A DNA stretch of 64,000 bases from Rhizobiaceae bacterium (GTDB lineage Bacteria; Pseudomonadota; Alphaproteobacteria; Rhizobiales; Rhizobiaceae). Each line of letters begins with the position of its first letter. Positions within the stretch are counted from its first letter, which is position 1. The notes beneath the pieces were generated by a model that was not told the origin of the DNA, searched no databases, and was given only the letters and a program-made list of their open reading frames with translations. The stretch covers positions 62,001 to 126,000 of the forward strand of contig CAJPFN010000014.1 in the NCBI GenBank assembly GCA_905339215.1, written 5' to 3'. Positions 26,893 through 34,169 of the stretch are shown here, piece after piece. The position numbers and the translations under genes are program-made.

Positions 26893-26909
26893 AAAAGTAG
26901 TTAACTTTT
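26893..26909. promoter_or_regulatory. A/T-rich inverted repeat upstream of the ABC transporter operon
   Basis: AAAAGT (26893-26898) and ACTTTT (26904-26909) flank AGTTA inside the gap 26786-27010. The gap is otherwise GC-rich, so this A/T-rich island is the likeliest regulatory part of it. It does not match the RpiR palindrome at 17760. No clear -35/-10 pair was recognised. Confidence 0.35.
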
Positions 26910-27010
26910 CTCGCCTCGAGGCGTTGGCGCGGGCGGTTTCATCCAACTGTCACAAGACGGGGATACCGCAGCGCAGGCGCTACCGACGCCAGTTCAACGG
27001 AGAGACACTC

Positions 27011-28117
27011 ATGTTCAAGTTTGCAGGGAAAGCGCTTTCCCTCACCGCCGCGTCGCTGATGGTGACGACGGCGATCTCGTCGGCCCAGTCGCTGGCCGAG
27101 ATCGAGGCCGCCGCCAAGGCGGAAGGGATGCTCACCACAATCGCGCTGCCGCATGACTGGTGCGGCTATGGTGCGGTCATCGCCGGTTTCAAAGCCAAAT
27201 ACCCCGAGATTACCGTCAACGAGCTGAACCCCGACGCGGGTTCGGCCGACGAGATCGAAGCCATCAAGGCCAACAAGGACAACAAGGGTCCGCAGGCGCC
27301 GGACGTCATCGACGTCGGCCTCGCCTTCGGCCCGTCGTCGAAGGCCGAAGGCCTGGTCCAGCCCTACAAGGTGTCGACCTGGGACGAGATCCCGGACAGC
27401 ATCAAGGATCCGGAGGGCTACTGGTACGGCGACTATTACGGCGTGATGTCCTTCCTGGTGAACAAGGACCTCGTGGCCAACACGCCCGCCGACTGGTCGG
27501 ACCTGATGAAGCCGGAGTATGCCGGCCAGGTCGCGCTGGCGGGTGATCCGCGCGCCTCCAACCAGGCCATCCTCGGCGTGCTGTCGGCCGGCTTGGCCGC
27601 CGGCGGCAAGGCGGGGAAGGAAGCGGGCGAGAAGGGTCTCGAGTACTTCGCCGGGCTGAACAAGGCGGGCAACTTCGTGCCCGTGATCGGCAAGGCCGGC
27701 ACGCTCGCCCAGGGCGCCACGCCGATCGTCGTCATGTGGGACTACAACGCCCTCTCGGCAAAGGACACGCTCGCCGGCAATCCGCCGGTCGAGGTCGTGG
27801 TGCCGAAGTCGGGCGTCCTCGCCGGCGTCTACGTCCAGGCGATCAGTGCCTACGCCCCGCATCCGAACGCTGCCAAGCTGTGGATGGAATACCTCTACTC
27901 CGACGAAGGCCAACTCGGCTGGCTGAAGGGCTATTGCCACCCGGCGCGCTTCAACGCGATGGTCGCGGCCGGCAAGGTCCCGCAGGAACTGCTCGACAAG
28001 CTGCCGCCGGCAGCGTCGTACGAGGCCGCCTACTTCCCGACGCTGGACGAGGTCAACGAGAACAAGGCCGCCGTCACCAGCGGCTGGGATTCGGTGGTGG
28101 GCGCCAACGTCCAGTAG
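27011..28117 (+). CDS. ABC transporter substrate-binding protein (PotD/AfuA/PhnS class)
   Basis: A 368-residue periplasmic protein from ATG 27011 with a Sec signal (cleavage after ISSAQ, near residue 25). It reads as a type 1 extracellular solute-binding protein: LTTIALPHDWCGYGAVIAGFKAKYP, PDVIDVGLAFGPSSKAEGLVQPY, YWYGDYYGVMSFLVNKDL and a C-terminal SDEGQLGWLKGYCHPARF. The class serves spermidine/putrescine, ferric iron or 2-aminoethylphosphonate uptake. The Tyr-pair arrangement of ferric-binding proteins is not convincing. The upstream amine-type enzymes favour a polyamine, aminophosphonate or similar cation. A strong hairpin follows. Confidence 0.88.
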   Translation: MFKFAGKALSLTAASLMVTTAISSAQSLAEIEAAAKAEGMLTTIALPHDWCGYGAVIAGFKAKYPEITVNELNPDAGSADEIEAIKANKDNKGPQAPDVIDVGLAFGPSSKAEGLVQPYKVSTWDEIPDSIKDPEGYWYGDYYGVMSFLVNKDLVANTPADWSDLMKPEYAGQVALAGDPRASNQAILGVLSAGLAAGGKAGKEAGEKGLEYFAGLNKAGNFVPVIGKAGTLAQGATPIVVMWDYNALSAKDTLAGNPPVEVVVPKSGVLAGVYVQAISAYAPHPNAAKLWMEYLYSDEGQLGWLKGYCHPARFNAMVAAGKVPQELLDKLPPAASYEAAYFPTLDEVNENKAAVTSGWDSVVGANVQ

Positions 28118-28131
28118 TCGATCCTGAACCG

Positions 28132-28160
28132 TCGCCCGCCCGGCTGAGCCGGGCGGGCGA
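28132..28160 (+). other. 12-base-pair hairpin between the binding-protein and permease genes
   Basis: TCGCCCGCCCGG (28132-28143) pairs perfectly with CCGGGCGGGCGA (28149-28160) around a 5-base loop, followed by TTCTTCGCC. It begins 15 bases past the binding-protein stop. Such hairpins commonly protect the upstream mRNA or cause partial termination, giving more binding protein than permease. The same arrangement follows the DctP gene. Confidence 0.65.
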
Positions 28161-28195
28161 TTCTTCGCCTGCAAAGGATCGCCGGGAACCGGGAC

Positions 28196-29086
28196 ATGGC
28201 ATCGGAGACGATACGGACAGCCCCAGCGGCGTCGCTGCGCAGCCGCTTGCCGGTGAACTGGCTCGGCCTTCTGCCCTTCGCGGCGTTCGCGCTGCTCTTC
28301 CTCATCCTGCCGACGATGAAGATCGTCATCGGCGCCTTCCAGAGGCCCGATGGCAGCTTCACCTTCGCCAACGTCGCCAACCTCAATACGCCGTCGATCC
28401 TCGCTGCCTACTGGATATCGATCCGCATCAGCGTAGCCTCCGCGCTACTCGGCTGCGCGGTCGGTTTTGCCATGTCCGCCGCGGTCGTCCTGGGCGGTCT
28501 GCCCAGGTTCATCCGCGGTCCGCTGCTCACCTTTTCCGGCGTCGCCTCGAACTTCGCCGGCGTGCCGCTGGCCTTCGCCTTTCTCGCCACCCTCGGGCCG
28601 GTCGGCCTGGTGACGGTCTTCCTGCGCACGCAGCTTGGCATCGATCTCAGGTTGCTCGGCTTCAACCTGCTGTCCTTCTGGGGGCTGACGATCACCTACC
28701 TGTTCTTCCAGATTCCCCTGATGGTCCTGATCATCACGCCGGCGCTGGACGGTCTCAAGCGCGAATGGCGCGAGGCCGCCGAGATCCTCGGTGCCACCGG
28801 GGGGCAATACTGGCGCATGGTGGCGCTGCCGATCCTGTTTCCTTCGTTGCTCGGCACGTTCGCGTTGCTCTTTGCCAACGCCTTCGGCGCAGTGGCGACG
28901 GCGATCGCGCTGACGGGCTCCTCACTTTCGATCGCGCCGATCCTATTGTTCGCCCAGATCCGCGGCGACGTGCTCGGCGACCCGCATCTCGGCTATGCGC
29001 TGGCCTTCGGCATGATCGTCATCACCGGCGTCGCCAACGGCATCTACATCTGGCTGCGCGCCCGCTCCGAGAGGTGGCTCAAATGA
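28196..29086 (+). CDS. ABC transporter permease (PotB-like)
   Basis: A 296-residue inner-membrane permease with six predicted helices. The EAA loop, which docks the ATPase, reads REAAEILGATGGQYWRMVALPILFPSLLG. The N-terminal segment contains an extended cytoplasmic tail (ETIRTAPAASLRSRLPVNW) before the first helix. Its last codon region overlaps the next permease start by four bases (ATGA). It forms the channel together with the PotC-like subunit for the ligand captured by the preceding binding protein. Confidence 0.92.
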   Translation: MASETIRTAPAASLRSRLPVNWLGLLPFAAFALLFLILPTMKIVIGAFQRPDGSFTFANVANLNTPSILAAYWISIRISVASALLGCAVGFAMSAAVVLGGLPRFIRGPLLTFSGVASNFAGVPLAFAFLATLGPVGLVTVFLRTQLGIDLRLLGFNLLSFWGLTITYLFFQIPLMVLIITPALDGLKREWREAAEILGATGGQYWRMVALPILFPSLLGTFALLFANAFGAVATAIALTGSSLSIAPILLFAQIRGDVLGDPHLGYALAFGMIVITGVANGIYIWLRARSERWLK

Positions 29087-29868
29087 GGCGGCTCTGGGCA
29101 TGGGGGGCCTTCCTCCTCGGATTGCTCTACTTCGTCCTGCCGCTGGTCGGCATGACGGAGTTCAGCCTGAAGATGCGGCGCGGCGAGTATTCCTTCGACG
29201 CCTATGCGAAGGTGCTCGGCGATCCGCGTTTCCAGGAGACGTTCTCCTATTCGGTCGTGATGGCGCTGTTCACCATCGCCTTCGGCGTGCTGCTTGTCGT
29301 CCCCACGGCCTACTGGGTCAGGCTGAAGGTGCCCCGCGCGCGGCCCTGGATCGAGTTCGTCACGCTCCTGCCGCTGGTCATCCCGGCCATCGTCATCGTC
29401 TTCGGCTACATCCGGCTCTACAACACGTCGAGTTGGTTGCCGCTGACCGGCTCGGCGACGGGCACCAACGTGCTCCTGATGTTCGGCTACGCGACGCTCG
29501 CGCTGCCATACATGTACCGCGCGGTCGACACCGGACTGCGTACGATCGATGTCGCCACGCTTACCGAAGCCGCGCAATCTCTCGGCGCCGGCTGGGGAAC
29601 CATCCTCGCCCGGGTCATCCTGCCCAATGTTCTGGTCGCGGTCCTGTCCGGCGCCTTCCTGACGTTTGCCATCGTGATCGGCGAGTTCACCATGGCGGCA
29701 CTCCTCAACCGGCCGGCGTTCGGCCCCTACATGCAGCTTCTCGGCGCCAACCGTGCCTATGAACCCGCGGCGCTCGCGGTCATCTCGTTCTCCATCACCT
29801 GGCTCTGCATGGGCCTCATCCAGATCGTCTCGCGGCTCGCGCCCAAGCCGCCGAGCCAGCCGAACTGA
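29083..29868 (+). CDS. ABC transporter permease (PotC-like)
   Basis: A 261-residue permease beginning at ATG 29083 within the previous stop codon. It contains an N-terminal helix (WAWGAFLLGLLYFVLPLVG), a set of five further helices and the coupling loop TLTEAAQSLGAGWGTILARVILPNVL. The C-terminus ends in ISFSITWLCMGLIQIVSRL. It is the second membrane subunit of the transporter, typical of the spermidine/putrescine and iron families where the permeases are encoded as separate adjacent genes. Confidence 0.92.
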   Translation: MRRLWAWGAFLLGLLYFVLPLVGMTEFSLKMRRGEYSFDAYAKVLGDPRFQETFSYSVVMALFTIAFGVLLVVPTAYWVRLKVPRARPWIEFVTLLPLVIPAIVIVFGYIRLYNTSSWLPLTGSATGTNVLLMFGYATLALPYMYRAVDTGLRTIDVATLTEAAQSLGAGWGTILARVILPNVLVAVLSGAFLTFAIVIGEFTMAALLNRPAFGPYMQLLGANRAYEPAALAVISFSITWLCMGLIQIVSRLAPKPPSQPN

Positions 29869-29881
29869 AACGAGCGACGCC

Positions 29882-30946
29882 ATGTCCGAATCCTTCCTGT
29901 CGATCCGCAGCGTGCGCAAGTCCTTTGGCGCCACCACCGTCGTCCAGGACTTCAACCTCGACGTGGCTCCGGGCGAATTTGTCTCCTTCCTCGGACCCTC
30001 CGGCTGCGGCAAGACTACCGTGCTCAGGATGGTCGCCGGTTTCGAGACGCCGACCTCGGGCGCCATCGTCGTCGCCGGCAAGGACGTCACCAGGCTGCGA
30101 CCGAACCAGCGCAACATCGGCATGGTGTTCCAGTCCTATGCCCTGTTCCCCAACCTGACGGTGGCGCAGAACGTCGGCTTCGGCCTCAAGGTCGCCGGAA
30201 TGGGCAAGGCCGACATCGACGCGCGCGTCAAGGAGATGCTGGCCCTGATCAAGCTGCCCGAATTCGGCGACCGCTATCCCTATCAGTTGTCCGGCGGTCA
30301 GCAGCAGCGCGTCGCGCTGGCCCGTGCGCTGGCGCCAAAGCCGAAGCTGCTGCTCCTCGACGAGCCGCTGTCGGCGCTCGACGCCAAGGTGCGGGTGTCG
30401 CTGCGTGACGAGATCCGGCTGATCCAGAAGAATCTCGGCATCACCACGATCTTCGTCACCCACGACCAGGAGGAGGCGCTGTCGATCTCCGACCGCATCG
30501 TCGTCATGTACGGCGGCAAGGCGGAGCAGGTCGGTGCGCCGTTCGAGATATACAACAGGCCCCAGACCAGGTTCGTCGCAAACTTCGTCGGTACCCTCAA
30601 CGTCCTTGAGGGTACGGTCAGTGACGCGGCGGCAGGCAAGGTGGCGTTGGCCGCGGGCGAGATCACGCTTCCCGGTCGCCTCGACGGAGCACGCAATGGC
30701 GAGGCCGTATCACTCGCACTGCGCCCGGAAGCGATCTCGCTCGGCGAGAAAGCAGGGGCCGACACGCGGCTCGCCGGCCAGATCGCCGACGTGCACTTCC
30801 TCGGCTCCGTGATCCGCGTCAAGGTCGCAGTTGGTGACAACGTCGTGTCGCTGGACACGTTCAACAGCCCGAGCGCGCCGCCCCCCGAGATCGGCCAGCC
30901 AACCGGCATCAGCTTCGCGGCGTCCGACCTGCTCCTCTTGCGCTGA
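29882..30946 (+). CDS. ABC transporter ATP-binding protein (PotA/FbpC-like)
   Basis: A 354-residue ATPase from ATG 29882. Walker A GPSGCGKTT is near residues 38-46, the Q-loop is in GMVFQSYALFPNLT, the signature is LSGGQQQRVALARAL and Walker B is LLLLDEPLSAL. The switch His is in FVTHDQEEALSI. A C-terminal TOBE domain (residues about 240-354) includes LALRPEAISLGE and ends with the GISFAASDLLLLR element. This architecture is characteristic of PotA, FbpC and PhnT importers. It closes the operon 14 bases after the second permease. Confidence 0.93.
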   Translation: MSESFLSIRSVRKSFGATTVVQDFNLDVAPGEFVSFLGPSGCGKTTVLRMVAGFETPTSGAIVVAGKDVTRLRPNQRNIGMVFQSYALFPNLTVAQNVGFGLKVAGMGKADIDARVKEMLALIKLPEFGDRYPYQLSGGQQQRVALARALAPKPKLLLLDEPLSALDAKVRVSLRDEIRLIQKNLGITTIFVTHDQEEALSISDRIVVMYGGKAEQVGAPFEIYNRPQTRFVANFVGTLNVLEGTVSDAAAGKVALAAGEITLPGRLDGARNGEAVSLALRPEAISLGEKAGADTRLAGQIADVHFLGSVIRVKVAVGDNVVSLDTFNSPSAPPPEIGQPTGISFAASDLLLLR

Positions 30947-31117
30947 ACGCCGCTCTGGTAATCAGGCTGGCCTTATAGCCAGGACTTATGGCTGGGTGCT
31001 GCCAGCGGATTGGACGCGTCATGTCGCCCGTCCGATTGTGTCCTGACGACAGGCAGGTGAGCGAAGCGGCGGGGAGACCCCGGCAGGCGGCCGCGCCCGG
31101 ACCAGGGAGGATTTGCT

Positions 31118-31480
31118 GTGACCGAACCGTGTTTTGACGGCGCCCATCTGGGCACATCGAACTGCTGACGGACCGTTTCGAGGAGGGTCTCGACTTCTTC
31201 GTCCGGATCAATGGCCTCGCCGAAAGCGGGCGCGAAGACAACTCGGCCTACCTCCGCGGCTCGTACGACTGCGAATGCCACGCTCTGAGGCCGACGCGCT
31301 CGACGACGACCGGCGTCGGCCATGTCGGCTACCGGACCTCGTCGCCGGACGCGCTGGCTCTACTGCGAGACCCGCCGCTACGATGCGCCGCCCGAGGAAC
31401 GGCCGGCCTTGAAGAAAGTTGCCCAGCGCTTCCACGGGCGCGGTGCGGCGGTGCGATCTCGACGTTTACCGTCATCCCCG
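31118..31480 (+). pseudogene. Decayed extradiol dioxygenase (catechol 2,3-dioxygenase-like, VOC family)
   Basis: A GTG at 31118 behind GGGAGG starts a frame that fails after about 16 codons. A single missing base near 31150 would restore HIELLTDRFEEGLDFFVRIN, then SAYLRGSYDCECHALRPT and GVGHVGYRTSSPDALA, the N-terminal pattern of catechol 2,3-dioxygenases. The middle, including the metal-ligand region, is missing. In another frame from about 31360, LYCETRRYDAPPEERPALK and RFHGRG match the start of the second half (ETE-YDAPPE-RPALKN-QRF-GRG). So there is at least one frameshift and one internal deletion. It cannot encode an active ring-cleavage enzyme. Confidence 0.72.
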
Positions 31481-31501
31481 CATAGCTCCCACGGTGACGG
31501 C

Positions 31502-31651
31502 GTGCCGGCCGGAGCCCGCAATACACTCTCCATCGAGTACCCGTCCGGTGAGTTCGCCGTCATCGCCACGCTCGACGCCGATGGCACGCTGCGCTCGGCC
31601 GGTGTGCTCAGGACGGCGCGAAAGCCGTTCGACGGCGTCGTCTTCGGCTGA
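31502..31651 (+). pseudogene. C-terminal fragment of a PrpF/4-oxalomesaconate tautomerase-like protein
   Basis: The last 50 codons before the TGA at 31649-31651 read IEYPSGEFAVIATLD, AGVLRTARKPFDGVVFG, which is the typical end of PrpF-family isomerases (hEHPSGx... LLRTARxLFxGxV). Nothing of the N-terminal 300 residues is present. It abuts the dioxygenase remnant directly, implying deletion of the intervening DNA. Both families act in aromatic ring-cleavage pathways, so this is probably the scar of a lost aromatic catabolic cluster. Confidence 0.62.
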
Positions 31652-31798
31652 TCGTCTTCCTTCGGACCGCGACAACTGTCTTCGTCGACCCGGCGACCGC
31701 ATGACGCGGGCCGGGCGCTCCCGTCCGGCTTGGAATCGATGCGGCGAATCAGGAATATGTTCCTCGGGGTGGCTCCATCCAAAATGTAGGACGCCGCG

Positions 31799-32035
31799 AT
31801 GACGACCAGACGAAAGAAACCCGAACGGCTGAACGAACGCGAGATCGAGGCGTTCGTCGCCGCGGCCGACGACTTCCACCGTGTGCTGGTCAGACCGCTG
31901 ATCTCGCCCCACGGCGAGCACTACCGCGCGCTCGGCTTGCTCAACGAGGCGCTGATGCAGACGATCGCCGCCGTCTCGGGCCGGCCGGCGCCGTGGCTGT
32001 CGCGGTCGAGTTCGCCGCCGCGGAAGGGCTCCTGA
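31799..32035 (+). CDS. Small hypothetical protein (78 aa)
   Basis: An ATG at 31799 with AGGACG upstream opens a 78-codon frame. The sequence is charged at the N-terminus (TTRRKKPERLNEREIEAF), then a regular amphipathic stretch (HRVLVRPLISPHGEHYRALGLLNEALMQTI), then a low-complexity Ser/Pro/Arg tail. No signal or membrane helix is visible. I do not recognise a family. The composition of the first 65 residues looks protein-like; the tail may indicate a late frame disruption. It converges with the short gene at 32046-32198. Confidence 0.5.
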   Translation: MTTRRKKPERLNEREIEAFVAAADDFHRVLVRPLISPHGEHYRALGLLNEALMQTIAAVSGRPAPWLSRSSSPPRKGS

Positions 32036-32045
32036 AAACCTTTCC

Positions 32046-32198
32046 CTAGCGGGTTCGGCCCGAGCCTGAGCCCGTCGTGCGGTCCGAGGGTGGCGCGCCG
32101 CCGGGCAGGTCGAAGTCGTGCGGTATGCGAGGGAGGTTTTCCTGCAGGGCGCGATAGGCGACGAAGGCTGTGGCGACGAGAAGGGTGATGCGAAGCAT
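32046..32198 (-). CDS. Small single-pass membrane protein (50 aa)
   Basis: A 50-residue frame starting at ATG 32198 behind a GGGAG ribosome site. The N-terminus LRITLLVATAFVAYRAL is a probable membrane helix or uncleaved signal, followed by a Pro/Gly/Asp-rich soluble tail (IPHDFDLPGGAPPSDRTTG). Its function is unknown. The good ribosome site and ordered architecture favour a real gene. It is transcribed away from the EEP-family gene, with about 165 bases between starts. Confidence 0.5.
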   Translation of the reverse strand: MLRITLLVATAFVAYRALQENLPRIPHDFDLPGGAPPSDRTTGSGSGRTR

Positions 32199-32363
32199 GG
32201 CGGTCTCCCGGCTTTCGGCAAAGAACGGGCTTCGCCGCGCCTGGTTCCGCGGCGCCGCCGGGGCGCGCGGTCGGCGACCGCCTGGCCCAATTCCTTCGCG
32301 ATCCTCGCTGCATTGCCAGCTAACGATCATCGCGGTACTGGCAAGAGAGGGGCGGGGACCGAC

Positions 32364-33263
32364 GTGAAACTCGTCAGCTACAACATCCAGTACGGCTTCG
32401 GCGCCGACGGTCGCTACGACCTCGAGCGCATCGCTGCGGTCGTGGCCGGGGCCGATGTCATCGCCCTCCAGGAGGTGGAGCGCAACTGGCGGCGCACGGG
32501 CGAGGACGACCAGCCCGAGATACTTGGCCGTCTCCTGCCCGACCATCACTGGGTCTACGGCCCGGCCTTCGATCTGGATGCCAGTTTCCGTCATGCCGGC
32601 GGCCGACTCGTCAACCGTCGCCGCCAGTTTGGCACCATGCTCCTGTCGCGGTTGCCGATCGTCTGGTCGCGGCTGCATCTCTTGCCGATGCGCCGGATGG
32701 TCCGACCGCTCAACACGCAGAACGCGGCGCTCGAATGCCTGATCCGCACGCCTTGGGGACCGGTGCGCTTCGTCTCGCTCCACCTTGCTCACGTCGGCGC
32801 CGAGGAGCGTCTCGAGCAGATCGATTTCCTGCTTGCCCGGCACCGCCGCGCCGCGCTGGAGGGTGGACCATGGAGCGGCGAGGACGATGAGCCGCACCGA
32901 GACTGGACGCAGGGCGAAACCGAGCCGGAAGCCCCTCTCGCGGCGATACTGATGGGGGACTTCAACAGCGAGCCGGGCAGCGCCGAATATCGGCGGATCG
33001 TCGGAGAACAGCCCTACCATGCCGGCGCACGCTACGTCGACGGCTTCGTCGACGCGGCCGTTGCCGCCGGCTTCCCTGCCGACTCTTTCCACAGCCATGT
33101 GCGTACCGTCGCCGGCCGCGTCGAGAAGCGCCGGCTCGACTATTGCTTCGTCGGCGCGCTGATCGCCGATCGTGTACGCAGCTTCCGCGTCGACAATGAC
33201 GTCATCGCCTCCGATCACCACCCGGTCATCGTCGACATCGACCTCGACCGACCGGCGGCCTGA
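32364..33263 (+). CDS. Endonuclease/exonuclease/phosphatase (EEP) family protein
   Basis: A 299-residue protein starting at GTG 32364 (GGGGCGGGG upstream). The DNase I-like metal phosphodiesterase motifs are complete: LVSYNIQYG, IALQEVE with the metal-binding Glu, ILMGDFNSEPGS with the Asp/Asn pair, and the terminal SDHHPVIVDID with catalytic His. No signal peptide or DNA-binding extension is present, so the substrate could be a phospholipid head group, a nucleotide or DNA. The EamA transporter follows after 18 bases and may be co-transcribed. Confidence 0.9.
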   Translation: MKLVSYNIQYGFGADGRYDLERIAAVVAGADVIALQEVERNWRRTGEDDQPEILGRLLPDHHWVYGPAFDLDASFRHAGGRLVNRRRQFGTMLLSRLPIVWSRLHLLPMRRMVRPLNTQNAALECLIRTPWGPVRFVSLHLAHVGAEERLEQIDFLLARHRRAALEGGPWSGEDDEPHRDWTQGETEPEAPLAAILMGDFNSEPGSAEYRRIVGEQPYHAGARYVDGFVDAAVAAGFPADSFHSHVRTVAGRVEKRRLDYCFVGALIADRVRSFRVDNDVIASDHHPVIVDIDLDRPAA

Positions 33264-33281
33264 CACGGTGCAGCTCCCGGC

Positions 33282-34127
33282 ATGACCGCAACCGTCTTCC
33301 TCGCAGTACTCGCGGCTGCGGCCATGCACGCGGTCTGGAACGCGCTGATCAAGGTCCGCCTCGACCGCTTCGCCTCGATCCAACTGATGACGATCGGCAT
33401 GGGTGTGGCGGCGCTGCCGCTGGTCGCCTTCGTCGACGCGCCGCAGGGCCGTGTCTGGCTGTGGATTACGGCGTCGGTAGCCCTGCACACCGGCTACCGC
33501 CTGTTCCTCGTCAAGGCTTACGAGAGCGGCGATCTCGCCCAAACCTATCCGCTGGCTCGGGGAACGGCGCCGTTGCTGACCACCCTGGGTGCGGCAGCCT
33601 TCCTGTTCGAGGTGCCCGAGCCGCTCGCCGTTCTCGGCATCCTGCTCCTTTCCGCGGGGACGCTGATGATGTCGTTCCGCGGCGGTTCGCCGACGAGCGC
33701 TGTGGCGGGGCGGGCCGTCGCCTACGCGCTCACGACTTCACTCTTCGTCACCGGCTACACGCTGACAGACGGATCCGGCGCGCGGCTGGCGGCGACGGCG
33801 TCGAGTTACGCGGTGTGGCTGTTCGTCATGGACGCCGCCTGGACGCTCGTCCTCGTGCTCTTCCTGCGCGGCCGCGCCGTCGTGCCGACCATGCTCGGCG
33901 AATGGAAAGCAGGGCTGGTCACCGGCGCTCTCGCCGCCGCGGCCTACTGGATCGCCATGTGGGCGATGACGAGAGCGCCGATCGCTTCGGTCGCGGCGCT
34001 GCGCGAATCCTCGATCCTGTTCGCGATGGCGATTTCGATCGTCGCTCTGCGCGAGCCGATCACCGGCTGGCGTGTCGTCTCGGCGGTCGCCATCGTCGCC
34101 GGGGTTGTCGCGTTGCGGCTTGGGTAG
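33282..34127 (+). CDS. EamA/DMT superfamily transporter
   Basis: A 281-residue membrane protein with about ten helices arranged as two EamA repeats. The first begins ATVFLAVLAAAAMHAVWNALIK and contains LAQTYPLARGTAPLLTTLGA; the second ends LREPITGWRVVSAVAIVAGV. The AMHAVWNALIK and YPLARG motifs place it with the DMT group often annotated as exporters of metabolites or amino acids. Substrate is unknown. It converges with trkH, with no T-rich terminator visible in the 42-base gap. Confidence 0.9.
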   Translation: MTATVFLAVLAAAAMHAVWNALIKVRLDRFASIQLMTIGMGVAALPLVAFVDAPQGRVWLWITASVALHTGYRLFLVKAYESGDLAQTYPLARGTAPLLTTLGAAAFLFEVPEPLAVLGILLLSAGTLMMSFRGGSPTSAVAGRAVAYALTTSLFVTGYTLTDGSGARLAATASSYAVWLFVMDAAWTLVLVLFLRGRAVVPTMLGEWKAGLVTGALAAAAYWIAMWAMTRAPIASVAALRESSILFAMAISIVALREPITGWRVVSAVAIVAGVVALRLG

Positions 34128-34169
34128 CCTGCCGCGGCGCGCCGGGCGCATACGGCCTGCCGGCGTCTC

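Noticed and set aside
27736..29082. Upstream extension of the second PotC-like permease frame
   Set aside because: It overlaps the binding-protein and first permease genes in another frame; the ATG at 29083 overlaps the preceding stop as in a coupled operon.
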